NCBI GenBank assembly: GCA_019100305.1
Contig: JAHRHW010000157.1
Location: forward strand, 1-9,315
Length of the DNA stretch: 9,315 bases
From: Candidatus Thiodiazotropha taylori
Lineage (GTDB): Bacteria > Pseudomonadota > Gammaproteobacteria > Chromatiales > Chromatiaceae
Direction of reading: 5' to 3'
The notes under the pieces are model-generated. The model was given only the letters and a program-made list of their open reading frames with translations, did no database searches and had not been told where the DNA came from. Positions 1 through 6,213 of this stretch are shown here, in pieces. The first letter of the stretch is position 1. Every line of letters starts with the position of its first letter. A program made the position numbers and the translations under genes.

Positions 1-666
1 TTAGGGGACATAGGTCTGGCAGCAGGTGACAATGTCTCATTCACTTTCATGATCGACAAAGACCGGCAGGGCACCCGTCGTGGACCGAACGGTGAGCTCG
101 TTGAAGATCAAGACAGGATTTTTCCCGGCATGCAGAATGGTCCTGGTGCCCTCGAGAATTACATTCTCCATGATAGCTTTCATGTCGAACTGGTAGAGTC
201 ATCCGTGTTTGATCTGGTGCAGGGCCTCTATCCGGAGCGGGGCGCTGACGATCCATGGAGTGGCAGCGGCTACTCAAACTCGGCCTATCGGAATGGTCTT
301 TTGGACGAGGGTTTTGGTGAAGTCTCGCTGTTCGGCAGCTCCGAGTCAATCGGCTCCAGCAGCCTCTATATCTACAGTGACATGTCGAAATGGGAAATTG
401 GTACCACCATGTCAGCGGACAATATGACTGCGCTAAACGGACACCAGAGCGGTGATCGTTCCACATTCAGATCAGATTTGAGATTGACCGCAATCTCCAA
501 CGTCAATCCCTCTGCTTCAGATGCTTCTCTGGTTTCCGGTATCACAGGCGGAGCTGGAACAGAAGGTGGTATGCCCCGCTATTCAGTGCCTGAACCTTCA
601 ACCTTCTTATTGATGGGGCTGGGCCTTTTGGGTATCGGTGCGAGACGCTATTTCAAGTCAGCGTAA
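1..666 (+). CDS. PEP-CTERM sorting domain protein, 5' end missing
   Basis: The reading frame is open from base 1 to a TAA at 664-666 and gives 221 residues, so the true start lies upstream of the window. The Met codon at 49 is internal, because the residues before it (GDIGLAAGDNVSFTF) read as continuous protein. The last 26 residues form a classic PEP-CTERM signal: VPEPST at 586-603, a short hydrophobic stretch (FLLMGLGLLGIG), then a basic end (ARRYFKSA). In this family the tail directs an exported protein to the exosortase (EpsH/XrtA type), which cleaves at the motif; such proteins usually end up outside the cell with exopolysaccharide. The body is rich in Gly, Ser, Asp and Asn and has no cysteine, as is common for these proteins. 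I do not recognise its domain. The missing N-terminus should carry a signal peptide. No exosortase gene is in view. The tail assignment is firm; the function of the body is unknown. Confidence 0.85.
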   Translation, partial: LGDIGLAAGDNVSFTFMIDKDRQGTRRGPNGELVEDQDRIFPGMQNGPGALENYILHDSFHVELVESSVFDLVQGLYPERGADDPWSGSGYSNSAYRNGLLDEGFGEVSLFGSSESIGSSSLYIYSDMSKWEIGTTMSADNMTALNGHQSGDRSTFRSDLRLTAISNVNPSASDASLVSGITGGAGTEGGMPRYSVPEPSTFLLMGLGLLGIGARRYFKSA

Positions 667-728
667 ATCTGTTGAATCAGGCTCTAACTCAATTGCTGGA
701 TAGACACTATTGAGTGACGACGAATCCT

Positions 729-763
729 GGTATTCGCTGGTGATCGAATATCAGCGAATAACC
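729..763. terminator. Hairpin between convergent genes, possible bidirectional terminator
   Basis: TATTCGCTG at 731-739 pairs perfectly with CAGCGAATA at 752-760. The stem can grow inward by three pairs, two of them G-U, to a 6-base loop, and outward by GG/CC after one bulged base. It sits in the 138-base gap between the PEP-CTERM gene and the HDOD gene, which converge, so a shared terminator is the natural reading. No run of T follows on either strand, so it is not a canonical intrinsic terminator. Nothing else was seen in this gap. Confidence 0.4.
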
Positions 764-804
764 TGGAGTTCTTAGCGTCGGTTTGAATTGGCTTGCGAGT
801 GCAA

Positions 805-2064
805 TCAACCCATCAGCATCGCTTCGGCATGGGCAATTTTTTCGTCGGCTTTATCAAGAATCTTCAAGCTGAGTTTGGGTGTCAATTCACCCAGATTGAG
901 CCGCGCAAAGGCAGGTACCTGATCAAGACTCGGCAGGTTGCTCATTGCGGGGCTGCCTATGAATGTATGCAGCTGTGCAACGATCACAAGATCGGCATAA
1001 TCCGCCTCACCCTCGATATCACGAAGCCAGTCTTCCGCGTGCAGGGTAACTTCAATCAAGTCCTCGATAAAACCCCAATTGCGCAGGATGACGCTGCCGA
1101 TTCTGCCACGCATATCGGCGATAACCTGATCGAGTTTTGCGGCATCGTTGGCAACTTCGGGAAAGCGCTCGGCATAACTGAGAATCGCCACGTTACCGAT
1201 GTCATGCAGCAGTCCGGCCAGCATGGCATGCTCCGGATTGAAACGCCTGGTGACCTTGGAGAGGATGTAGCAGACGGCACTGACCTTAACGCTGTGCATC
1301 CAAAGATCCCGCATATGATCCTTTAAGATACTGGAGCGGGTATTGAACAGGTCGCGCAAGGCAAAGGTGAGTACCAGTTTGTGTGTGGTATCGGCACCGA
1401 GTCGGACGATCGCGGCAGCACAGGAGTCAACCGGTGTGACACCCGCATACAGCGGGCTGTTAGCAGCACGGATCAATTTGGTGGTGATGGCCGGATCGGT
1501 CTGAACGATTTCCGCCAGTTTTCGGGCGTTGGTGTTTTCGTCACGCATCGCTCTGCCGACGCGCACCGCCACATCGGGCAGACTGGGCAGTACCAGTTTG
1601 TCCTCATTGAGATCCGCCAGCAGTGCCTCGGTCAGGCTGTTCTCTGCGCTGTCTTTGTCATAGGGTTTGTCCATCCCATCGATTTCAGTGGCGGTTATTC
1701 CCTCCATCTCATCATTGACCAACCCTTTGATCAGGGCGTTGTCGACCATCAGGTATTCAACGGGAGAGATCGCCTCGACGCTGTAGCGACGGGGTATCAG
1801 GCTGGCGATGGGGTTTTGCGCTTTAGGCGTGTCGGCGCTGATTTCACTGATGCGCCCATCCTCAGAAAGGAGCTGTACTCTGCCTTTCAGAAGGTAGAGG
1901 CTGAATTCTGTTGTGTCACCCAGCTCTATGATCATCAGTCCTTTGCCGGCTGTATAGGTCTTGAGAGAGCGACTCAGGAGTTCGAGCTGGTCATCCGTGA
2001 GATGATGCAGGGGATTTAATTGCTTTAGGATGTCTGGGGATGGATGGCTCATATTCTCACTCAT
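805..2064 (-). CDS. HDOD-domain signalling protein with N-terminal cNMP-binding-like domain
   Basis: This 419-residue protein has two modules. Residues about 11-120 resemble a cyclic-nucleotide-binding beta-roll (YLLKGRVQLLSEDG, then the region ending RRYSVEA). The phosphate-binding cassette is poorly kept: the usual Gly-Glu before the Arg is absent, so binding of cAMP or cGMP is doubtful. Residues about 155-345 match the HDOD domain (LPSLPDVAVRVGRAM, DPAITTKLIRAANS), a relative of HD phosphohydrolases usually found in signalling proteins. A LLHDIGN motif keeps His287-Asp288, but the other metal ligands of active HD-GYP enzymes are not evident. I chose the ATG at 2064, preceded by AAAGGA; a GTG at 2094 would overlap pyrD. 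The gene starts 17 bases after the pyrD stop and is probably co-transcribed with it. Its role is unknown; family members act in motility, biofilm or stress signalling. Confidence 0.85.
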   Translation of the reverse strand: MSENMSHPSPDILKQLNPLHHLTDDQLELLSRSLKTYTAGKGLMIIELGDTTEFSLYLLKGRVQLLSEDGRISEISADTPKAQNPIASLIPRRYSVEAISPVEYLMVDNALIKGLVNDEMEGITATEIDGMDKPYDKDSAENSLTEALLADLNEDKLVLPSLPDVAVRVGRAMRDENTNARKLAEIVQTDPAITTKLIRAANSPLYAGVTPVDSCAAAIVRLGADTTHKLVLTFALRDLFNTRSSILKDHMRDLWMHSVKVSAVCYILSKVTRRFNPEHAMLAGLLHDIGNVAILSYAERFPEVANDAAKLDQVIADMRGRIGSVILRNWGFIEDLIEVTLHAEDWLRDIEGEADYADLVIVAQLHTFIGSPAMSNLPSLDQVPAFARLNLGELTPKLSLKILDKADEKIAHAEAMLMG

Positions 2065-2081
2065 TGTTCCTTTCGCGATGA

Positions 2082-3050
2082 TCAGCAGCCACACTTGCTG
2101 GGTTGCGATTGATTCATCTGGAGTGTACCGACCAGCTGATCCACTGTGGAGAGCTGATGGGATTTAAGATAGTCGGTAATGCCTGAATTGATCGATTTGC
2201 AGACCAATGGATCGTAGAACAGTGCGGTACCGATACCGATGGCACTGGCACCCGCAATGATGAACTCCAGGGCATCCTCAGCCGTGGTGATACCACCTTG
2301 GCCAATGATCGGGATCTGATGGGTTTTACAGACCTGATAGACCTGATGAACCTTGAGCAGTGCCACAGGTTTGATCGCCGGACCTGACAATCCTCCCTGA
2401 TTATTACCGATGATGGGGGTTCTGCTTTCGATATCGATCGCCATGCCCATCAGGGTGTTGATCACTGAAAAGGCGTCACTCCCGGCTTCGATGCACCCCT
2501 TTGCATTGGACGCGATGTCGGTTTGATTGGGGGAGAGTTTGGTGATCAGTGGTTTGTCTGTCGCTTTGCGGCAGGTTTCAACCACCCTGGCGGACATCGC
2601 AGGATCGTTTCCAAAGGCCACTCCCCCCTCTTTCACATTTGGGCAGGAGATATTGATCTCGATGGCATCGATGGGTGAGTCGTCGAAGCGGCGGGTTACC
2701 TCGCGATACTCCTCCACACTCGATCCGGATACATTGGCGATGAAGCGGGTCTCGGTAAAGTCCAGGTTGGGCAGTATCTGATTGACTACATGGTCGACCC
2801 CGGGATTTTGCAGTCCGATGGCATTGAGCATACCCTGGGGCGTCTCGTAGACCCGATGAGGCTGATTACCAAGACGGGCATCCTGGGTTGTTCCTTTAAG
2901 GCAGACTGCCCCCACATCCCGATTGCTAAACCCGTTTACCCTTGTGTACTCTTCACCGAATCCGACGCACCCGGAGAGGAGAACAATGGGGCTGTTGAAC
3001 GACATACCACAAAACTCGGTATTCAATGTTGGCTGGCTATTGCTGCTCAT
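2082..3050 (-). CDS. pyrD: Dihydroorotate dehydrogenase, class 1B-type catalytic subunit
   Basis: This 322-residue flavoprotein should oxidise dihydroorotate to orotate, the fourth step of pyrimidine synthesis, in the cytosol. Recognisable family segments are LKGTT (51-55), GMLNAIGLQNPG (73-84), NISCPNVKEGG (133-143) with catalytic-base Cys136, ITKLSPN (169-175), and the FMN phosphate site GQGGI...GASAIGIGTA (250-276). A cysteine base and these motifs fit class 1, subtype B, which normally works with the Fe-S/FAD subunit PyrK and uses NAD+. Enterobacteria such as E. coli instead have class 2, with a serine base. The start is ATG at 3048-3050 with AAAGG just upstream. The HDOD gene follows 17 bases downstream and trmL diverges 34 bases upstream, so no pyrK is adjacent. 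The C-terminus ends KCGC. A related dihydropyrimidine dehydrogenase-like function cannot be fully excluded. Confidence 0.88.
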   Translation of the reverse strand: MSSNSQPTLNTEFCGMSFNSPIVLLSGCVGFGEEYTRVNGFSNRDVGAVCLKGTTQDARLGNQPHRVYETPQGMLNAIGLQNPGVDHVVNQILPNLDFTETRFIANVSGSSVEEYREVTRRFDDSPIDAIEINISCPNVKEGGVAFGNDPAMSARVVETCRKATDKPLITKLSPNQTDIASNAKGCIEAGSDAFSVINTLMGMAIDIESRTPIIGNNQGGLSGPAIKPVALLKVHQVYQVCKTHQIPIIGQGGITTAEDALEFIIAGASAIGIGTALFYDPLVCKSINSGITDYLKSHQLSTVDQLVGTLQMNQSQPSKCGC

Positions 3051-3059
3051 GAACCTTTA

Positions 3060-3065
3060 TATAAT
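3060..3065 (+). promoter_or_regulatory. Perfect -10 box for trmL in the pyrD/trmL divergent gap
   Basis: TATAAT stands at 3060-3065, 19 bases before the trmL GTG. This would give a leader of roughly 13 bases that still contains the ribosome site. No good -35 box lies 16-18 bases upstream; that stretch falls in the start of pyrD. The same bases read on the minus strand border the pyrD ribosome site, so the two genes share very little regulatory space. Confidence 0.45.
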
Positions 3066-3073
3066 CTTCAATT

Positions 3074-3079
3074 AGGAGG
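3074..3079 (+). promoter_or_regulatory. Strong ribosome binding site that fixes the trmL GTG start
   Basis: AGGAGG at 3074-3079 is five bases before GTG at 3085-3087. It supports this non-ATG start, and the resulting N-terminus, MFHIVLYEPEIPPNTGN, aligns end to end with TrmL proteins. Confidence 0.8.
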
Positions 3080-3084
3080 GTGGG

Positions 3085-3549
3085 GTGTTTCATATCGTAC
3101 TCTATGAGCCGGAGATCCCACCGAATACAGGTAACATCATACGCCTGTGTGCCAATAGTGGCAGCAAATTGCATTTGATTCACCCCCTGGGCTTCAAGCT
3201 GGATGATAAACGTTTACGGCGGGCAGGTCTCGACTATCATGAATGGGCCGACGTTGGGGAATACGCTTCGCTCGATGAGTTTCTTGCCGATGTGAGGCCC
3301 GAGCGACTGTTTGCCTGCACAACCAAAGGGCAGCGTGGTTATGCTGCGGTTGACTACAAACCTGGCGATGCGCTGCTGTTTGGCCCCGAGAGCCGGGGTC
3401 TGCCGGCAGAAGTTCTGCAGGCACTGGATCCCCAGCAGCGTATCCGTATACCGATGAAGCCTCACAGCCGCAGTCTCAATCTCTCCAATGCGGTGGCATT
3501 GATCCTGTATGAAGCCTGGCGCCAGTGTGACTATCTCGGCGGTGAGTGA
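3085..3549 (+). CDS. trmL: tRNA (cytidine/uridine-34-2'-O)-methyltransferase
   Basis: TrmL (YibK) uses S-adenosylmethionine to methylate the 2'-OH of the wobble base 34 in tRNA-Leu isoacceptors. The 154-residue product is close to the roughly 157 residues of the E. coli enzyme and keeps the whole SPOUT knot fold: NTGNIIRLCA (14-23), DDKRLRRAGLDYHEW (40-54), LFGPESRGLP (98-107) and IPMKPHSRSLNLSNAVAL (122-139). These form the cofactor-binding deep trefoil knot. It is a compact single-domain member without an extra RNA-binding domain, as expected for TrmL. In E. coli trmL lies beside cysE in the gpsA-secB operon. Here it stays next to gpsA but points the other way, converging on it. The family assignment is very secure; substrate specificity is taken from the family. 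Confidence 0.95.
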   Translation: MFHIVLYEPEIPPNTGNIIRLCANSGSKLHLIHPLGFKLDDKRLRRAGLDYHEWADVGEYASLDEFLADVRPERLFACTTKGQRGYAAVDYKPGDALLFGPESRGLPAEVLQALDPQQRIRIPMKPHSRSLNLSNAVALILYEAWRQCDYLGGE

Positions 3550-3556
3550 TGAATAG

Positions 3557-3685
3557 GGTCTCAGCATGAATGGCACATAATCTTAAGCGCCAAAAGACAC
3601 ATCGCCTCCATTGTATCAGAGGGTTTTTGGTGGGGCTGTGCCTCACCAAATCCTGTTTAAGTCAGCACCATTCGGTCTCAGCATG
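3557..3685 (+). repeat. 12-base direct repeat in the trmL/gpsA gap
   Basis: GGTCTCAGCATG occurs at 3557-3568 and again at 3674-3685, in the same orientation and 117 bases apart, inside the 155-base convergent gap. A perfect 12-base repeat is not expected by chance in so short a stretch. It could be the trace of a small duplication or insertion, or a pair of sites for an unknown factor. Confidence 0.5.
3626..3650. terminator. Hairpin between convergent trmL and gpsA
   Basis: TTTGGTGGGGC at 3626-3636 and GCCTCACCAAA at 3640-3650 pair over 11 positions with one G-U, closing a TGT loop. It lies where transcripts from trmL and from the secB-gpsA operon meet, so a role in termination or 3'-end stability is likely. 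The T-run is on the 5' side and the A-run on the 3' side of each strand, opposite to a standard intrinsic terminator. Confidence 0.4.
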
Positions 3686-3704
3686 CCCCGGTTGAGGCGC
3701 TCGC

Positions 3705-4715
3705 TCAGAGCCCCTCTGCCTTCTGGCTTCTATGCAGCAGGTTCTGGACCGCGGTTTTCGGGCTCAGATCCTCATACAGCACCCGGTAGACCTGCTCTGA
3801 AATCGGCATTTCGACCTGCAGCCGCTGGGCCAGGGCGTAGACCTCTTTGGCGGTATGCACACCTTCAACCTCCTGGCCGATATTCGCCCTCGCGGTCTCG
3901 AGTGTCTGGCCCTCGGCCAGGGCGAGACCCATGCGGCGATTGCGGGATTGGTTGTCGGTGCAGGTCAGCAGCAGATCGCCCAATCCGGCCAGCCCCATGA
4001 AGGTTTCGGATTTGCCACCGAGTTTCAGCCCCAGACGCATGATTTCGGTGAGGCCACGGGTAATCAGTGCGGATCGGGTATTGGCGCCGAATCCGAGTCC
4101 GTCGGCGATGCCGGCGGCGATCGCCAACACGTTTTTACTGGCACCACCTACCTGCACACCGACTATGTCGCTGCTGGTATAGGCACGAAACCAGGAGGTA
4201 TGCAGTCTGTTGGCCAGGCGATCGGCATGTGTCGGGTTGGTTGAGGCGACCGTAATCGCAGTCGGTAGACCTCTGGCCACTTCACCGGCAAAGGTGGGAC
4301 CTGAGATCACAGCCAGATCCCGGCCGGGCAGATGGCTGGCGGCCACTTCGCTGAGCAGTCGCTGGCTGCCCGGTTCGAATCCCTTGGTGGCCCAGGCAAT
4401 ACCGGGATTGCCATCGATCAGCGGTGCGATGGCTTTGGTAACGGCGCTGAAGGCGTGGCTGGGTACGGCGATGATCACCTCAGAAGCCTGTGCCAGGGTT
4501 CGCTGCAGGTCCGCTTCCGGTGTCAGGGAGGGAGGCAGCGGGACGCCTGGAAGAAACTGTCGATTCTCTCGGTCCTCGATCAGTGCATCGACTTCGGCCT
4601 TCAGATGTCCCCAGATTCGTACCGGCTGTCCCTCGCTACTCAGCAGTATGGCGAGTGCAGTCCCCCAGGAACCGGCACCCAGAACCGCTACGGCTTGTTC
4701 CCTTGTGCCGCTCAT
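3705..4715 (-). CDS. gpsA: Glycerol-3-phosphate dehydrogenase [NAD(P)+]
   Basis: GpsA reduces dihydroxyacetone phosphate to sn-glycerol-3-phosphate, the backbone precursor of phospholipids, in the cytosol. The 336-residue protein is close to the E. coli length of 339. It begins with a Rossmann nucleotide site, VLGAGSWGTALA (11-22). It continues with ATKGFEPG (109-116), ISGPTFAGEVARGLPTA (137-153), and the catalytic segment GGASKNVLAIAAG (190-202) with Lys194. The helical C-terminal domain includes MGLAGLGDLLLTCT (240-253) and SRNRRMG (257-263). All expected motifs are present. Its ATG shares one base with the secB TAA (TAATG), which suggests translational coupling. It is the last gene of the yibN-secB-gpsA unit; cysE, which follows gpsA in E. 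coli, is missing. Confidence 0.96.
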   Translation of the reverse strand: MSGTREQAVAVLGAGSWGTALAILLSSEGQPVRIWGHLKAEVDALIEDRENRQFLPGVPLPPSLTPEADLQRTLAQASEVIIAVPSHAFSAVTKAIAPLIDGNPGIAWATKGFEPGSQRLLSEVAASHLPGRDLAVISGPTFAGEVARGLPTAITVASTNPTHADRLANRLHTSWFRAYTSSDIVGVQVGGASKNVLAIAAGIADGLGFGANTRSALITRGLTEIMRLGLKLGGKSETFMGLAGLGDLLLTCTDNQSRNRRMGLALAEGQTLETARANIGQEVEGVHTAKEVYALAQRLQVEMPISEQVYRVLYEDLSPKTAVQNLLHRSQKAEGL

Positions 4716-5200
4716 TAATGCTGACTTTGACCTTCAGTCTCTGCCTCGGCACGTTTTGCCCGCTCCTGCTGGTGTTGAGCGTAGATCATGTCGAAATTGA
4801 CCGGCTGCAGAACCATCTGTGGAAAACTGCCCTTGGTGATCAGGTCAGAGACCACTTCCCGCACATAGGGAAACAGCTGGTTGGGACAGAAGGCGCCCAG
4901 CAGGGGGCCCATCTCCTGTTCCGGGAAGCCCTTGGCAGTGAAGATCCCGGCCTGTTTGACTTCTGCCAGATAGGCGGTCTGCTCACCCAGTTTGGTAGTG
5001 ACCGTGACCGTCAGGGTGACCTCGAAAACATCTTCGGTGAGTTTGTTGACTTCGGTATTCAGATTGACCCCGGTTTCCGGAGTCCACTCTTGCTGGAAAA
5101 CAGCCGGAGAGTTGGGGGTCTCAAAAGAGATATCCTTGGTATAGATGCGTTGAACAGCAAATTCTCGGTTCGGCGCGTCTTGCTTGGCTTCTTCGGTCAT
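4715..5200 (-). CDS. secB: Protein-export chaperone SecB
   Basis: SecB is a cytosolic tetrameric chaperone that keeps unfolded preproteins export-competent and hands them to SecA. The 161-residue product is slightly longer than the E. coli protein (about 155). Family segments are FAVQRIYTKDISFETPNSP (14-32), the beta strands around FEVTLTVTVTTK (59-70), QAGIFTAKG (83-91), and the signature LLGAFCPNQLFPYVREVVSDL (100-120) followed by GSFPQMVLQPVNF (124-136). The acidic, Gln-rich C-terminal tail is normal. AGGA lies seven bases before the ATG. The gene follows yibN by 21 bases and overlaps gpsA by one base. In E. coli grxC lies between yibN and secB; it is absent here. Confidence 0.97.
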   Translation of the reverse strand: MTEEAKQDAPNREFAVQRIYTKDISFETPNSPAVFQQEWTPETGVNLNTEVNKLTEDVFEVTLTVTVTTKLGEQTAYLAEVKQAGIFTAKGFPEQEMGPLLGAFCPNQLFPYVREVVSDLITKGSFPQMVLQPVNFDMIYAQHQQERAKRAEAETEGQSQH

Positions 5201-5221
5201 GTTGGTTTCCTGGTGGTGAGA

Positions 5222-5644
5222 CTACTTTTTCTTACGTGTGACAGGCAGGTTGTCACTCTGCCAGGCGAGTATACCGCCTTTTAGGTTGAACACCTCTTCA
5301 AACCCGGCTTTCTTCAAATGTTGGCAGGCAGCGGATGACTGGGCACCGGATCGACAGCTGACGATGATCGGCTTGTCCTTATACTTGTTCAATGCACCGA
5401 TCTGGCTGGCGAAGCCATTACTGGGAATATTGATGGCATTGATGATGTGGCCTTTGTTGAAGTCCGCTGCCGGCCTCACATCGACCACTACCGCTTCCCG
5501 GCTGTTGATCAACTCTGTGGCGGCAGAGGGCCCGACAGCGCTCTTGTCGCTGTGAGAGAGATTGAAGATCAAAAGGCCCGCGACCAGTGAAAAGGACGTG
5601 ACGAGTACCCAGTGATTCATCGCAAATTCGATGAGTTGTTCCAT
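5222..5644 (-). CDS. yibN: Membrane-anchored rhodanese-like protein YibN
   Basis: This 140-residue protein has one transmembrane segment (about residues 11-29, VLVTSFSLVAGLLIFNLS) followed by a single rhodanese domain. VVVDVRPAADFNKGHIINA (52-70) is the domain entry, and CRSGAQS (97-103) is the active-site loop with persulfide-forming Cys97. LKGGILAW (121-128) closes the domain. The basic tail is RKKK. Rhodaneses transfer sulfane sulfur; the exact partner of YibN is not known to me. I prefer the ATG at 5644, because GAGG lies at suitable spacing and E. coli YibN begins in a similar way; an in-frame ATG at 5656 has no ribosome site. It leads the secB-gpsA operon and has its own promoter. The domain orientation (cytosolic or periplasmic) cannot be fixed from sequence alone. 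Confidence 0.9.
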   Translation of the reverse strand: MEQLIEFAMNHWVLVTSFSLVAGLLIFNLSHSDKSAVGPSAATELINSREAVVVDVRPAADFNKGHIINAINIPSNGFASQIGALNKYKDKPIIVSCRSGAQSSAACQHLKKAGFEEVFNLKGGILAWQSDNLPVTRKKK

Positions 5645-5686
5645 TCGGCGCCTCATGTGCAGCTGATTGTTCTACAGGGAGCGGAG

Positions 5687-5713
5687 TTTATACCAGCCAG
5701 CAGCAATGGTTAA
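5687..5713 (-). promoter_or_regulatory. Extended -10 promoter of the yibN-secB-gpsA operon
   Basis: On the minus strand TGGTATAAA (5695-5687) is an extended -10 element. A TTAACC -35-like box (5713-5708) sits 15 bases upstream. The predicted start of transcription is near 5680, giving a leader of about 36 bases before the yibN ATG at 5644. The position between the arsR terminator and yibN fits well. Confidence 0.55.
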
Positions 5714-5735
5714 GGGGTGAGTGGCCTGAGCAGGT

Positions 5736-5772
5736 AAAAATGGCTGTGCAGTCCACAGCCATGGGTTTTTTT
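5736..5772. terminator. Bidirectional intrinsic terminator after the arsR-like gene
   Basis: ATGGCTGTG (5740-5748) and CACAGCCAT (5754-5762) form a perfect 9-pair stem with a 5-base loop. On the minus strand the stem runs straight into a short T-run (5740-5736); on the plus strand it is followed by GGG and seven T (5766-5772). It would end the arsR transcript 59 bases beyond its stop codon and insulate it from the yibN promoter. Confidence 0.75.
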
Positions 5773-5820
5773 ATCTGATTCTACGGAGCGGCAGCAGGAG
5801 GAGGCTTTGCTGTTGAGCTC

Positions 5821-6183
5821 TCAGGGTGTGTGGGTACAGAAGACTTCCCGCATCATGCCGATCAATTTCAGGGTGCGGAAATCGCTGACACGATAGTAGA
5901 CCCGGTTGGCATCCTTGCGCGAGGCGAGAATGCCCTTGTCCCGCAAAATCGCAAGGTGCTGCGAGATATTGCTCTGAGAGGTGCCCACCTGTTCGACAAT
6001 CTCCTGGACACTGACTTCCTGACCGCCGAGGGTGCACAGAATCTTCAACCTCAGTGGATGTGACATGGCCTTCAGCGAGCGGGAGGCGCGGTCGACATCG
6101 TCATCTGTGGCAAACAGATTACTCATGCCCTCGGGTTCATTCAACTCCAGGGGTTGGGCGCTTTTACTGTACTTGTGTTCCAT
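5821..6183 (-). CDS. ArsR/SmtB-family repressor with SqrR/BigR-like cysteine pair
   Basis: This 120-residue protein is a winged-helix ArsR-family regulator. LKAMSHPLRLKILCTLGG (37-54) is the family's entry helix, EIVEQVGTSQSNISQHLAIL (61-80) covers the recognition helix, and DKGILASRKDANRVYYRVSD (82-101) is the beta wing. There are just two cysteines, Cys50 in the LRLKILC helix and Cys116 near the end (MREVFCTHTP). These places and their 66-residue spacing match the persulfide-sensing pair of SqrR (Cys41/Cys107) and BigR, whereas the metal-binding ELCVCDL box of ArsR is absent. I infer a sulfide/persulfide-responsive repressor. The residues before about 25 are a variable extension; the ATG at 6183 has only a weak ribosome site, and Met20 is an alternative start. 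A palindrome just upstream suggests autoregulation. The neighbouring rhodanese is a possible functional partner, but it has a separate promoter. Confidence 0.88.
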   Translation of the reverse strand: MEHKYSKSAQPLELNEPEGMSNLFATDDDVDRASRSLKAMSHPLRLKILCTLGGQEVSVQEIVEQVGTSQSNISQHLAILRDKGILASRKDANRVYYRVSDFRTLKLIGMMREVFCTHTP

Positions 6184-6198
6184 ATACGTCCAGCCTTT

Positions 6199-6213
6199 TA
6201 TTAGTAACTAATA
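6199..6213. promoter_or_regulatory. Palindromic operator candidate upstream of the arsR-like gene
   Basis: TATTAGT-A-ACTAATA is a perfect 7-1-7 palindrome, 15 bases before the arsR-like ATG (6183). On the minus strand a TATTAT -10-like box (6221-6216), with a weak TTCTCA box 18 bases further up, would place transcription start near the palindrome. This is a usual spot for autorepression. A TAATAC direct repeat (6209-6214 and 6217-6222) overlaps its edge. Confidence 0.55.

Noticed and set aside
793..2019. Long plus-strand open frames at 793-1326 and 1381-2019
   Set aside because: They are antisense to the HDOD gene, whose product has clear domain motifs throughout; they show no family resemblance.
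3847..5284. Plus-strand frames antisense to gpsA, secB and yibN, including one of 264 residues
   Set aside because: They lie over three securely identified minus-strand genes and are products of GC-rich codon structure.
5645..5656. Upstream ATG of yibN at 5656
   Set aside because: It has no ribosome site, while the ATG at 5644 has GAGG at good spacing and gives a usual YibN N-terminus.
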